Shown in pieces: positions 33,619-42,443 of a stretch of 64,000 nucleotides of DNA. A program made the translations under genes and the position numbers. The notes beneath the pieces are model-generated. The model had not been told where the DNA came from. It saw only the letters and a list, made by a program, of their open reading frames with translations, and searched no databases. Source of the DNA: Niastella soli (GTDB lineage: Bacteria > Bacteroidota > Bacteroidia > Chitinophagales > Chitinophagaceae); the NCBI RefSeq assembly GCF_017742245.1, contig NZ_JAGHKO010000017.1:407127-471126 (forward strand). Direction: 5' to 3'. The number at the start of each line of letters is the position of its first letter. Positions within the stretch are counted from its first letter, which is position 1.

Positions 33619-33737
33619 GGCAGACGGCAGACGGCAGACGGCAGACGGCAGACGGCAGACGGCAGACGGCAGACGGCAGACGGCAGACGGCAGACGGCAG
33701 ACGGCAGACGGCAGACGGCAGACGGCAGACGGCAGAC
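33619..33737. repeat. 17 perfect tandem copies of GGCAGAC
   Basis: 119 bases of GGCAGAC without a single mismatch. Because seven is not a multiple of three, all frames stay open through it on both strands, giving false long frames. The same word, inverted, appears at 14699-14732. Confidence 0.95.
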
Positions 33738-34221
33738 GGGACCTTCGCTGCGCTCAGGTCCGTTAATGGGAACAACATTGAATGTGCAGTAGGAAATGAA
33801 TTCATCTCAATCTTCTTCTTCCTTGTTAATGTGTCAACGTGTTAACTGCTTGATCAACTCGTCAACCGGTCAACCCTTATCAACTCTATCAACCCGTACT
33901 TATAACGCAAACAAACACTTGCAATTGATCAACATCAATTTACACATATGCTTTACTGATAAGTGGTTTTATGTACCAGTGATCTTATACCAACCAAATC
34001 CTGGAAAATTGTTCCCTACCGGGGACTGGCATGGGAACTGGCACGAAATTAAAAAACTGGTTACTAGCATTTTACTTATTTGGCATTCGGTTGGAAATTA
34101 GGGTATCAACCATGCGACGAATCAAGATGTAAAAAACAGCTTGCAGGTCATGTGAAGATCAGGTGGTTCCTTAATCTGATTGTAACTACATCAACATATT
34201 ATCAGGAAGACGGTTTTTTAT

Positions 34222-34254
34222 AAAGGGCTGAATGTCTATTCGGCCCTTTTTTTT
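34222..34254 (+). terminator. Terminator without an assigned gene
   Basis: AAGGGCTGAAT and ATTCGGCCCTT pair (one G-T) around GTCT and are followed by eight T. Nothing coding ends nearby on the plus strand, so a small RNA between about 33900 and 34250 is possible. Confidence 0.65.
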
Positions 34255-34384
34255 GTCCTTATTTAAAACAGACCCGGCTGCAATTCGGTGTAAATATTAA
34301 ATTGCGTTATATAAGTCCCGCCCTTTTACCCATTTCCGAAGGCAGATTTCCATTTCAAATCTATACTAAATCAAAAATCAACCA

Positions 34385-34741
34385 ATGAGTAACCCAGCAT
34401 TTCAATTTGTATCACCCGAGATCATGACCAAACTGGCCAGTATTAAACCTTATACGCTGGTAGTATTAATGAAGGGTGAAAATTATGGTCTTAGCGATAC
34501 TCCCCGCATCATTCAAAGCGAACACCTGCCCTATGTGTTTGAGCAACGCCGTGATAACCACATGGTATTGACCATGCCCATAAAGGACAATGACAGCAAC
34601 CTGGCAGCTATTGCCATCTATAATACGATCGATAAAGAAGAAGTGAAACGCCTGATGGATAAAGATCCTGCTATAGAAGCCGGTATTTTTGAATATGAAA
34701 TTGTAACCGGTTTGGGTTTACCGGGTGATAAATTACCATAG
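34385..34741 (+). CDS. YciI-like protein
   Basis: A 118-residue cytoplasmic protein. The pattern YTLVVLMKGENYG, then HLPYVFEQRRDNHMVLTMPI, AAIAIYNTIDKEEVKRLMDK, DPAIEAGIFEYEIV agrees with the YciI-like ferredoxin-fold family, in which a His-Asp pair lies in the pocket (HLPY here) and DP-hxAG-hxEYEI forms the last strand. Function in this family is mostly unknown. A good terminator follows; it is a single-gene unit. Confidence 0.65.
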   Translation: MSNPAFQFVSPEIMTKLASIKPYTLVVLMKGENYGLSDTPRIIQSEHLPYVFEQRRDNHMVLTMPIKDNDSNLAAIAIYNTIDKEEVKRLMDKDPAIEAGIFEYEIVTGLGLPGDKLP

Positions 34742-34762
34742 CAGACAGCACATTAAAAACAA

Positions 34763-34812
34763 AAAGCTTCAAGCTGTACAATATAAACTACAACTTGAAG
34801 CTTTCCTTTTTT
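34763..34812 (+). terminator. Terminator of the YciI-like gene
   Basis: AAAGCTTCAAG (34763-34773) and CTTGAAGCTTT (34794-34804) pair perfectly and are followed by CCTTTTTT. Confidence 0.8.
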
Positions 34813-34939
34813 GGTTTTTCATATATTTTTTCCTAACACTAATTAGCTAAAAAAACCGGTGGATAACGCGGGTACGTTTATAACTCGGCTTAACAATTAT
34901 CCTCCGGTTAACGAAAACGGAACGAACTTAATTTCTCTA

Positions 34940-35275
34940 TTACAAATTTAATTCAAAGGTTTTTTGGATCCACCCAGTGGTGAATCCCACCACAACCAGT
35001 ACAACAACTATTAGTAAAAGAATTGCCCATGCCGGCATTCCCCGGCGATGCACAGCCGTACGTCTTGCACGATGTCCATTGTTATTGCCATAATCTGTAA
35101 CCAATTCATTTTCTTTTACCACTCTTGCCTTTATAATATAACCGGCGTATCGGCTGCTGAACGAATCTGTTTCAGCTTGATTTCTCACCATTTGTTCGGC
35201 CACAAATAATTCTCCATCAGCAGCAGGTTGATAGGCCTGCACAACTACTGGAAATTCTTTTTCATTTATTACCAT
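34940..35275 (-). CDS. Small tail-anchored membrane protein, unknown
   Basis: A 111-residue protein: a polar N-terminal part (residues 1-75) with a basic stretch RARRTAVHRRG and one strong membrane span near residues 80-99 (AWAILLLIVVVLVVVGFTTG), then a short tail. Not recognised as a known family. It is probably anchored with the N-terminus in the cytoplasm, judged by the basic residues before the span. Standing alone, 103 bases from the lysine-rich protein gene. Confidence 0.65.
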   Translation of the reverse strand: MVINEKEFPVVVQAYQPAADGELFVAEQMVRNQAETDSFSSRYAGYIIKARVVKENELVTDYGNNNGHRARRTAVHRRGMPAWAILLLIVVVLVVVGFTTGWIQKTFELNL

Positions 35276-35377
35276 AACAAAGTGTTTGCTTCATATATAT
35301 TTATGCAAATCCGCTGCCATGGCCAACTTCAGCTTATCTACTGAAAATTAACGACATGGATAGCTGAGGAATTATTT

Positions 35378-35971
35378 TCACACCTCCTTTACCGCTTTCT
35401 TTTTACGGGTAGCAGTTTTCTTTCTTCTTGTGGAGGCAGCTGCTGGTTTTGTCATTGCTTTTTTAGGGGCAGGAACGATCTTCGTTTCAGGGGCCTGACT
35501 TACGTTTTCCGGTGCGTTTTCGAGTTGAACGATCATGTCTTTCAACATTTTTATCAACCGCTTACGCTGGGCTTTATCGCTTATATTCCATCTGTCTTTA
35601 TCGGCCCTTTTATGGGCGAGTTTATATTTAAGGCCTGTGAGTGCAGTAGTATAATCATTCGCATTTAACTTACGTACATGCTGATGGGCCAGTATATACC
35701 AATGATATTCTGTTCCTATGGGTACACCCGATCCTTCCGGTGCTTTACCTGCCCGCCGTTTGGTGACCGCATAGGTGATGGTCCATAGATCGGGCGTTAC
35801 TTTTGTTTCTTTCCATTCGCCTTTATCGTAGTACCACTTATGACTACGTCCTATCTTCATTCCTGTATACTTATGCCCTTCAAATTCCTTGAACTGATTG
35901 TAGGTTTTGGAAAGGTCCTTATCAGCTTCCTTTTGCGTCCTCTTCTTCGACTTTCCGTTTGCAGTTGCCAT
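35378..35971 (-). CDS. Lysine-rich protein with histone H1-like tail
   Basis: A 197-residue basic protein starting MATANGKSKKRTQKEADKDL. The first 130 residues hold a compact domain (FKEFEGHKYTGMKIGRSHKW, EYHWYILAHQHVRKLNANDY); the last 45 are of the Ala/Lys/Pro type (PAPKKAMTKPAAASTRRKKT) like bacterial histone H1-like tails, suggesting nucleic-acid binding. No family recognised for the front part. The ATG at 35971 is favoured over one at 36013, whose added residues are hydrophobic and unrelated. Confidence 0.7.
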   Translation of the reverse strand: MATANGKSKKRTQKEADKDLSKTYNQFKEFEGHKYTGMKIGRSHKWYYDKGEWKETKVTPDLWTITYAVTKRRAGKAPEGSGVPIGTEYHWYILAHQHVRKLNANDYTTALTGLKYKLAHKRADKDRWNISDKAQRKRLIKMLKDMIVQLENAPENVSQAPETKIVPAPKKAMTKPAAASTRRKKTATRKKKAVKEV

Positions 35972-36070
35972 ACTCACTGTTTTATTGGGTGATGCAAAAA
36001 TTGCTACGTGCAATCGCTTCTATAAAACAGTATTTCTGTAGACTTTTTTTCTCAGGAAGCTGATAATTAT

Positions 36071-37156
36071 TTACAGGGGCCAGCGAATGGGTTTCCGTTC
36101 CTTTGTAGATCGATAAATAGCGGTGAACAGCTCCACTGTTTTTCTTCCTTCTTTAGCCGTCACCAATGGCGTCCTGTTCTCCCCTATGGCTATTATAAAG
36201 TCGCGGTTCTGTTGACGAACATAATATTCAACGGGATCGTTGGTAGAATTGAATTCGGCCCGGTCTGCTTTATGAAAGGCTTCCAATTGTTGTTCTTCAC
36301 CCGGTACCGTCCAGATATCATTTAACGGTGGTTCCAGCACGGCTGGTTGTCCGGGCAGGAACATGGCGCCTCCATCTGTTTGTACACCGGCCGATGCACC
36401 ATTAGAGCCATGTATATGCACTTTGCCATACAGTCCGGGCTTTTGTGCATTGCTTACGATAATATTGGCCACTGCGCCATTCTTAAACCTGATAATGGCC
36501 GATGCCGTATCATCTACTTCTATATAAGGGTGATTTATATTTTGCCACACACCATACACTTCTTCCATTTCACTGCCCATATACCACTGCAACAGATCGA
36601 GCTGGTGTGGTGCCTGGTTTACCAGCACGCCACCGCCTTCTTTATCCCAACTGCCACGCCAGGGATTGCTTTTATAATATTTTTCATCGCGCCAGCCATA
36701 CATCACTACCGAACCTAACATGGGTGTGCCCAGCTTTCCGGCATCTATGGCCTGCTTTATGCGATAACAGGCGGGGTAGAACCGGCGCTGGCTTACCATA
36801 CCTACCTGTTTGTTGTATTTGGCAGCAGCTTCCATCATGGCATCACAATCTTCCAGGGAAACCGCCAGTGGTTTTTCCGTGAGCACATGAGCGCCCTGCT
36901 GCATAGCAATTATAGCGCCTTCGCGGTGAGCGGGATGGGGTGTACAAATAACCACTACCTGTACCTGCTCTTTTTGTATCATTTCGGCAATATCCGAATA
37001 GGCCTTTACCCCAAAGCGGGCTGCCGTAGCCGCCGCTTTATCTGCACTGCGGCTTTGCACAGCTACCAGTTCTGTTTCTTCAATGTTCTTTAATGCCTGC
37101 GCATGGACCTGGGCCATTTTGCCACAACCGATGATTGCTGATTTGATGCGAGTCAT
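36071..37156 (-). CDS. Gfo/Idh/MocA family oxidoreductase
   Basis: A 361-residue NAD(P)-dependent sugar- or inositol-type dehydrogenase. The nucleotide-binding motif is IIGCGKMAQVHAQ at residues 7-19, then CTPHPAHREGAIIAMQQGAH and the signature EKPLAVS with the catalytic Lys; the C-terminal domain contains GGGVLVNQAPHQLDLLQWYM with the usual catalytic His. The substrate is not predictable. The ATG at 37156 is chosen because upstream residues in the same frame come from a repeat-word spacer. It lies alone. Confidence 0.9.
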   Translation of the reverse strand: MTRIKSAIIGCGKMAQVHAQALKNIEETELVAVQSRSADKAAATAARFGVKAYSDIAEMIQKEQVQVVVICTPHPAHREGAIIAMQQGAHVLTEKPLAVSLEDCDAMMEAAAKYNKQVGMVSQRRFYPACYRIKQAIDAGKLGTPMLGSVVMYGWRDEKYYKSNPWRGSWDKEGGGVLVNQAPHQLDLLQWYMGSEMEEVYGVWQNINHPYIEVDDTASAIIRFKNGAVANIIVSNAQKPGLYGKVHIHGSNGASAGVQTDGGAMFLPGQPAVLEPPLNDIWTVPGEEQQLEAFHKADRAEFNSTNDPVEYYVRQQNRDFIIAIGENRTPLVTAKEGRKTVELFTAIYRSTKERKPIRWPL

Positions 37157-37724
37157 GTTATAAGGTGCTTGTTTCTTAAAGTAAGTCTTATGTATATTGA
37201 GTCGTTGGCAATCCTGAATCGGCAATCGGCAGTCGTGATACGTCAAACGAGAAACGTGAAAGTCCTTATTGCAGAGGGTCGATTATTATCGGCAATCCTG
37301 AATCGGCAATCGGCAGTCGTGAAATCCCGACAAGTCGGGAAACGAGAAACGTGAAAACCGCAACGCGGCCGGGAAACCTCAATTCTCGCCTGTGGCTCGA
37401 TGCTAATTCAATTCACATCCTCGCCTGCGGCTCGGTTGATCCATTACAACTATTCGCCTTCGGCTCGTGATTCATTTCACTCTAAACACTCATTTTCTGT
37501 TGCCTCTCAATCCTTCAACTTTCCTCTTTCGTCCTTTAACTTTTTCCAGCATACCTCCTACTTCTTACTTCCTTATCAACCCCATCAACTCTATCAACTT
37601 CCTTGTCAATCTATTAACTTCCAACATCTTACCTCCTACTTCTTACTTCCTACCTCCTACATCTTACCTCCTTCTGTCTTCCTGGTCAACTGATCAACAG
37701 GTTAACTGATCAACTCCCTACCAC
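37157..37724. repeat. 568-bp spacer made almost entirely of repeat words
   Basis: Words in order: GAATCGGCAATCGGCAGTCG twice (37218 and 37293), CCCGACAAGTCGGGA, GAAACGTGAAA twice, CTCGCCTGTGGCTCG / CTCGCCTGCGGCTCG / TTCGCCTTCGGCTCG (37385-37468), CTTACCTCCTACTTCTTACT units (37552-37676), TATCAACCCCATCAACTCT units and CAACTGATCAACAGGTTAAC near the end. No supported gene; open frames here are repeat artefacts. Confidence 0.8.
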
Positions 37725-38471
37725 CTACTTCACAACCCTACCCAACTTCAGGAACAATGGAAAATAAAAACTCTTTATACTATCATCCGGCCACAGGTTA
37801 GCGATAACGGTCGCCAACTCATCAACCGGGTTATATTGATGCGCTTTTATAAAATGCTGTACGCTTGACCAGGTATTAAAGTAACCGATCAACTGCTGCC
37901 GGTGCCATTGAACGTTTATTCGAAATTCTTTCGAGGGCAAAGGCTCATAGGGAAAAGGCACCTTTGTGTAGTGTTCATCGATGTACCTTCTTTCTTTGTC
38001 CCAGTACGCGCCTACGGTATCGCGGTAAAATGATTGGATGAGTGTATTCAGCGCCTCGTCCTCACCTACAATGAGACTATAACCCCAGATGGCAACAATA
38101 GCCCCTGGGCGGGCAATGCGCTGTACTTCTTTACCAAATGCTTCAAACTGGAACCAGTGATATGCCTGGGCTACGGTAATACAATCAAAACTGTTATCGG
38201 GGAAAGGGGTTTGCTCAGCGGTGGAAACGGCATAGGTGATCCTGTCGTTTGGAATGGCCTGCTGTAACTGCTTTTCGCTGATGTCTGTAGCCATTACCTT
38301 TTCAAAATAGCGGGCCAATTCAACGGCAGCCTGTCCATTACCCGTGGCGCAATCCCAGGCCTGTTGGGGGTTGGTTATATGCTGCAAAATGAAGTCATAT
38401 AATTCGACCGGATAAACAGGTCGGTATTGTGCATACAACGCAGCCTGGTTACTGAAAAGGTCTTTTGCCAT
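37725..38471 (-). CDS. Class I SAM-dependent methyltransferase
   Basis: A 248-residue methyltransferase: FSNQAALYAQYRPVYPVELY, SAM-binding motif I as DCATGNGQAAVELA near residues 39-52 (a variant of DxGxGxG), motif II acidic residue in VMATDISEKQL, AEQTPFPDNSFDCITVAQAY and the following HWF. The AQAYHWF block groups it with the Methyltransf_11 proteins related to trans-aconitate methyltransferase. The substrate is unknown. It lies 11 bases after rpe on the same strand and may be co-transcribed with it. Confidence 0.88.
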   Translation of the reverse strand: MAKDLFSNQAALYAQYRPVYPVELYDFILQHITNPQQAWDCATGNGQAAVELARYFEKVMATDISEKQLQQAIPNDRITYAVSTAEQTPFPDNSFDCITVAQAYHWFQFEAFGKEVQRIARPGAIVAIWGYSLIVGEDEALNTLIQSFYRDTVGAYWDKERRYIDEHYTKVPFPYEPLPSKEFRINVQWHRQQLIGYFNTWSSVQHFIKAHQYNPVDELATVIANLWPDDSIKSFYFPLFLKLGRVVK

Positions 38472-38482
38472 ACCCTTTATAT

Positions 38483-39136
38483 TTATCTCGTTATCTTTTT
38501 CAATTGTGCTATTGTGTCTTTGGGATCTTTTGATTTGAATACGGTGTTACCAGCTACCAGTACGTCGGCGCCAGCTTTCATGATCACGGGTGCATTATCC
38601 AGGGTAACGCCGCCATCGATCTCTATTTTGGTAGATAGCCCGCGTTCATCGATCATCCGGCGCAGGGTCCTGATCTTGTTCAGTGTATTGGGAATAAATT
38701 TCTGTCCGCCAAAACCCGGGTTCACACTCATGATCAATACCAGGTCAAGATCATCCAGCACTTCTTTTAACGACTCAACAGGGGTATGTGGGTTTAATGC
38801 CACACCTGCCTGCATACCCAGCGATTTTATCTGTTGAATGTTGCGGTGTAAATGTACACAGCATTCTTCGTGTACAGTGAGGATATCAGCCCCTGCCTTT
38901 TTAAAATCTTCCACATATTTTTCGGGCTCAACGATCATCAGGTGCACATCACAAACTTTAGCAGTTGTTTTTCGAATAAACTCAATGATCATGGGGCCAA
39001 ATGTAATGTTGGGAACAAAACGGCCGTCCATTACATCTAAATGAAACCAGTCGGCCTCACTTTCATTGATCATTTTACAATCTGCTTCCAGATTTAAAAA
39101 GTTAGCTGATAAAAATGATGGTGCTACTATAGCCAT
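38483..39136 (-). CDS. rpe: Ribulose-phosphate 3-epimerase
   Basis: Interconverts ribulose 5-phosphate and xylulose 5-phosphate in the pentose phosphate pathway. The 217-residue barrel has SFLSANFLNLEADCK, the metal-site motif HLDVMDGRFVPNITFG, VHLMIVEP, HEECCVHLHR, MSVNPGFGGQKF and EIDGGVTLDN with the catalytic Asp. All signature motifs are present. The gene is followed by the methyltransferase and preceded by a TPR lipoprotein gene 39 bases away, both on the same strand. Confidence 0.96.
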   Translation of the reverse strand: MAIVAPSFLSANFLNLEADCKMINESEADWFHLDVMDGRFVPNITFGPMIIEFIRKTTAKVCDVHLMIVEPEKYVEDFKKAGADILTVHEECCVHLHRNIQQIKSLGMQAGVALNPHTPVESLKEVLDDLDLVLIMSVNPGFGGQKFIPNTLNKIRTLRRMIDERGLSTKIEIDGGVTLDNAPVIMKAGADVLVAGNTVFKSKDPKDTIAQLKKITR

Positions 39137-39175
39137 GCTAGTTCAGAGTTTAATGTTGAAAGTTGAAAGTTGAAA

Positions 39176-40186
39176 CTACTTTTTCAATCTTCTTATTCCT
39201 TCGTGTGCTTCTTCAAAGTTTTTATCAAGGGCCACAGCTCTTTCATAATTCTCCAGGGCCTTGTCTTTTTTACCCATTGCTTCATAACAGCGCCCCATCC
39301 AGTACCAGGCATCAGCACTGGTATTGGTAACGGTGGCAGCCATGGTGAATACGCTCAAGGCGCTGTCGTATTTCTTCAGGTCATGTAAGACAATGCCCTT
39401 TTCAATATAGGCGTCAGTGAATTTCCAGTCACGGCTTATGCATTGATTAAACATCTGCAAGGCCTTGTCGTATTGTTTGGTATCTGAATAATAACTGCCT
39501 TTGAGGTACAAGACGTCATCGGTGATATCAGATGTATCCTTACGCAACAGTTCATCGCAAATGGTGATCACTTTGGGATTTAAGGTAGCTCCATACAAAC
39601 TCGCCAGGGCCAGTCCGTTGTAATTGATGGGTGCTATCCGGTAGGCATGTTCCAGCGCGGTAATGGCGGCGGGTGTATCTTTTAACTGGGTTAACAAGGC
39701 GCCTTTTTCATACCACACTTCAAAATTAGTGGAGTCCTGCTGCGCCCATTCATCGTATTGACCAATGGCTTTTTGGGTTTCGCCAATTTGTGCATAGATC
39801 TCGCTTAAACGGCGGTGCAGATCAGGATTGGCGGGCCATTTAACAATGCATTCTTTTAACAGGTCTATCGCTTCTTTCGGGTGATTCACCAACATCAGGT
39901 TCGATACATATTGCAGGGCGATATGTTCCTCAGGTTTTAATTCCCAGGCTTGTTTATAATCACCCGCAGCCAGTTCATGTCGATTGTTTTGAGAAAGCAA
40001 TATGGCTCTTTCCAGGTATAGGTCCTGATTTTGCGGGAATCTTTTAATACTATCGGTCAACCCTGCATAGGGTGGTGAACTTAAAATTTTTTCGGGCGAT
40101 TCCTTTTCCCCTCCGGACCTGCAACTGTATAACCAACAAAACAAGCCAACTAACAATAAAGGCTGTAAAGAGAACCATTTTTTCAT
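39176..40186 (-). CDS. TPR-repeat lipoprotein
   Basis: A 336-residue envelope protein: signal sequence with a lipobox (LFCWLYSC, Cys about residue 22), then about eight TPR units over the rest (for example NQDLYLERAILLSQNNRHEL, PDLHRRLSEIYAQIGETQKA, DAWYWMGRCYEAMGKKDKAL). TPR proteins scaffold other proteins; the partner is not evident. An in-frame ATG at 40210 adds eight residues. It may share a transcript with rpe. Confidence 0.85.
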   Translation of the reverse strand: MKKWFSLQPLLLVGLFCWLYSCRSGGEKESPEKILSSPPYAGLTDSIKRFPQNQDLYLERAILLSQNNRHELAAGDYKQAWELKPEEHIALQYVSNLMLVNHPKEAIDLLKECIVKWPANPDLHRRLSEIYAQIGETQKAIGQYDEWAQQDSTNFEVWYEKGALLTQLKDTPAAITALEHAYRIAPINYNGLALASLYGATLNPKVITICDELLRKDTSDITDDVLYLKGSYYSDTKQYDKALQMFNQCISRDWKFTDAYIEKGIVLHDLKKYDSALSVFTMAATVTNTSADAWYWMGRCYEAMGKKDKALENYERAVALDKNFEEAHEGIRRLKK

Positions 40187-40239
40187 CTGCGTTATATATA
40201 TTTTTTTCAAAGGCCGGCATGTATTAAAAATATTGTCAA

Positions 40240-40273
40240 CGGTTCGCCTTCGCTAAAGCTACGGCGACCGAGG
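40240..40273. repeat. CTTCGCTAAAGC spacer word
   Basis: GCCTTCGCTAAAGCTACGGC and the following bases resemble the 2820 and 14737 elements; located between the divergent TPR lipoprotein and TolB-like genes. Confidence 0.5.
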
Positions 40274-40369
40274 CAAAACTAACCGATTTTTATCTAGTAC
40301 TTATGACAATATTCTGACATGCAAGCTATTTAACAAAATTATCTTCATTTAATGGGTACAAATACATAT

Positions 40370-41464
40370 ATGAGGCTGTCCCTGCTGGCCGTTATAACTG
40401 TTTTTTTCATCACTGCTTTTAACCATGCGCCATTGCCTGTAACGGCTACCTGGCAACAGGCCGACACAATTCTTTATCCTGAAGAAAAACATTTCAGGAA
40501 TATTCAACAACTAACTTTTGGTGGTGACAATGCCGAAGCCTATTTCAGTTATGATGGCCAATGGCTGGTTTTTCAACGCACCAGTGTTAAAGACGGTCTG
40601 CCCTGTGACCAGATCTTTGCTGGCAAGATACCGGCGCCAGGGACCCCATTCACTTACAAAAGGATAAGCAGCGGTAAAGGCAGGACCACCTGCGGCTTTT
40701 TTACGAGGGACGGTAAACATATCATTTATGCCTCCACCCATTTGGGTGGCGACAGTTGCCCGCCACTGCCCGACCGATCGAAATATGGTAACAAATACAT
40801 CTGGCCACTATACAGCAGCTACGATATTTTTATGGCCGATCTGGATGGGAACATCGTTAAGCAGCTTACCCACAGCAAAGGTTATGATGCAGAAGCAACG
40901 CTTTCGCCCGATGGCAAAAAGATGATCTATACCAGTGTTAAAGACGGCGATATTGACCTGTACATGATGGACCTGGCGACAGGCAAAGAAAAACGCATTA
41001 CCAATACGCCGGGTTATGATGGCGGTGCCTGGTTCAGCCCCAATGGCAAAAAGATCATCTGGCGCGCTTCACGACCGCAAACACCCGAAGCCCTGCAATC
41101 GTATAAGGAGCTGCTGGCCGAAAACCTGGTAGCGCCTACCCAAATGGAAGTTTTCATTGCCGATGCCGATGGCAGCAATGCCCACCAGGTAACCAATCTG
41201 GGACAAGCCAACTGGGCCCCGGCTTTTTTACCAGATAGTAAACGCATCATCTTTGCGTCGAACCATGAATATAAAAGAGGCTTTCCATTCAACCTGTATA
41301 TTATGCAGGCGGATGGCAGGGGGCTGCAGAAAATAAGCCGGGACAAAGGGTTTGATGCCTTTCCCATGTTCAGTTTGGATGGTAAAAAGATCGTGTTCTG
41401 CAGCAACCGCAACAATGGGGGTACCCATGACACCAACATTTTTATTGCCGATTGGGTGGAATGA
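40370..41464 (+). CDS. Secreted TolB-like WD40/PD40 beta-propeller protein
   Basis: A 364-residue exported protein: signal peptide MRLSLLAVITVFFITAFNHA, then repeated PD40 blades with FSYDGQWLVFQRTS, FTRDGKHIIYAST, LSPDGKKMIYTSVKDGD, FSPNGKKIIWRAS, FLPDSKRIIFASN and FSLDGKKIVFCSN. Six regular blades indicate a periplasmic TolB-type propeller. Without a Pal/Tol neighbour the function is not clear. An in-frame ATG at 40352 adds six residues; 40370 starts directly at the signal peptide. Confidence 0.88.
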   Translation: MRLSLLAVITVFFITAFNHAPLPVTATWQQADTILYPEEKHFRNIQQLTFGGDNAEAYFSYDGQWLVFQRTSVKDGLPCDQIFAGKIPAPGTPFTYKRISSGKGRTTCGFFTRDGKHIIYASTHLGGDSCPPLPDRSKYGNKYIWPLYSSYDIFMADLDGNIVKQLTHSKGYDAEATLSPDGKKMIYTSVKDGDIDLYMMDLATGKEKRITNTPGYDGGAWFSPNGKKIIWRASRPQTPEALQSYKELLAENLVAPTQMEVFIADADGSNAHQVTNLGQANWAPAFLPDSKRIIFASNHEYKRGFPFNLYIMQADGRGLQKISRDKGFDAFPMFSLDGKKIVFCSNRNNGGTHDTNIFIADWVE

Positions 41465-41488
41465 AGACAGGTTATTCCCGAATCAAAT

Positions 41489-41519
41489 TTGAGATTTCAA
41501 CTTGCCCCCATTAGCTTTG
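41489..41519 (+). promoter_or_regulatory. Bacteroidota promoter of the membrane protein gene
   Basis: TTG at 41489-41491, a 20-base spacer, TAGCTTTG at 41512-41519: a full match to TTG-N20-TAnnTTTG, 18 bases before the ATG. Confidence 0.8.
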
Positions 41520-41537
41520 CGGCCAAATCCCCACATT

Positions 41538-42002
41538 ATGAATTTTTTAGTTGCACTACATAGCTGGCTCCGTTGGATACTTTTGATCTTGTTACTGGCA
41601 TCAATCGTAAAGAGCCTTTCAGGTTTCAGCGGTAAAAAAGCGTTATCGGCTGGTGACAAAAAATTGTGGTTATTTACCATGATCAGTGCCCATACCACTT
41701 TGCTGATAGGATTAATATTATTGTTCGTTGGCAAGTTTGGTATCATAAATGGTACACCTGAAGGAGTAAGCGTAATGAAAGATCCTTTTTATCGCTTTTA
41801 CTGGGTAGAACATCCGGTGATGATGATCATTGCCATTGCACTTATAACCGTAGGCAGAGGTCAGGCAAAAAAATCGATCTCTGATTATGCCAAATACAAA
41901 AAAGCCTTCTGGTTCTTTTTAATTGCATTAGTGGTAATACTGGCAGCAATTCCCTGGCCGTCCAGACCAGGAATTGGCCGGGCCCTTATCCCAGGCATGT
42001 AA
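41538..42002 (+). CDS. Four-span conserved membrane protein
   Basis: A 154-residue integral membrane protein with spans at about 9-25, 47-66, 89-105 and 122-138. It begins MNFLVALHSWLRWILLILLL, in which HSWLRW is a typical start of this Bacteroidota family; there is a second conserved-looking WVEHPVMM with a histidine before span 3. Paired His residues in membrane spans suggest possible haem binding, but this is an inference. The start at 41538 agrees with the promoter. A terminator follows. Confidence 0.75.
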   Translation: MNFLVALHSWLRWILLILLLASIVKSLSGFSGKKALSAGDKKLWLFTMISAHTTLLIGLILLFVGKFGIINGTPEGVSVMKDPFYRFYWVEHPVMMIIAIALITVGRGQAKKSISDYAKYKKAFWFFLIALVVILAAIPWPSRPGIGRALIPGM

Positions 42003-42029
42003 TGTTGAATTGACAATTATATAATATTT

Positions 42030-42066
42030 ATAAAATGCCTTCCGGTCCCGGGAGGCATTTTACATT
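42030..42066 (+). terminator. Terminator of the four-span membrane protein gene
   Basis: TAAAATGCCTTCC and GGGAGGCATTTTA pair with one wobble around GGTCCC. Confidence 0.7.
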
Positions 42067-42443
42067 ATTTTCAATCCTGCTAAATACGGCTTTAGCGCAT
42101 TTACATCGAAAAATAATGCGCTCTAAACCAGTCTTTTCGAATTCTTCTTCACTAACATGACCACCTATCTGCCTCATTTCAACCCACTTATCTCAATTCG
42201 TGATGTCATGTAACAAAATGAATTACAACACAATATTCGAGTTACGCTGTACGTTTTTGTGGCGGTTTGTATTTTTTTCCATGTAGCAACGTGGCTTATA
42301 TGGCTGTAGTATACATAAAACGAAAGGCTTTCCTACTTGCTTGCTCCTAATGAATTATTTATCTAGAGTTTTATTGGATTTGTTTTTATAAGGAATATTT
42401 TATTTCGGCAGACTTTTTGAAACTACAAATTGTAAACGTTATC
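42067..42443. other. AT-rich spacer
   Basis: 377 bases without a gene, RNA structure or clear repeat. A moderately good leader could be here since the next gene encodes an exported protein, but no consensus promoter was found. Confidence 0.5.

Larger units (their letters stand above)
33498..34384. other. Long spacer: repeat words, 17-copy heptamer array, terminator without a gene
   Basis: 887 bases. In order: GGGCAATGGGCAATGGGCAA words (33563-33590), GCTCGCGACATTCGAGCC, the GGCAGAC array, TCAAC-family words at 33827-33896, then about 320 bases of AT-rich unique sequence ending in a good plus-strand terminator at 34222-34254. No convincing protein is encoded; the frame at 33796-34101 begins in repeat words. 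Confidence 0.65.

Noticed and set aside
33619..33737. Heptamer array as CRISPR or transposon end
   Set aside because: No spacers, no terminal inverted repeats, no transposase nearby.
33316..33845. Long open frames on both strands through the GGCAGAC array
   Set aside because: They are repeats of Arg-Arg-Gln-Thr-Ala-Asp-Gly or the reverse; a 7-base word keeps all frames open and no start signal exists.
37169..37709. Open frames of 60-97 codons in the word-rich spacer
   Set aside because: All consist of repeat words; the frames have no conserved composition or start signal.
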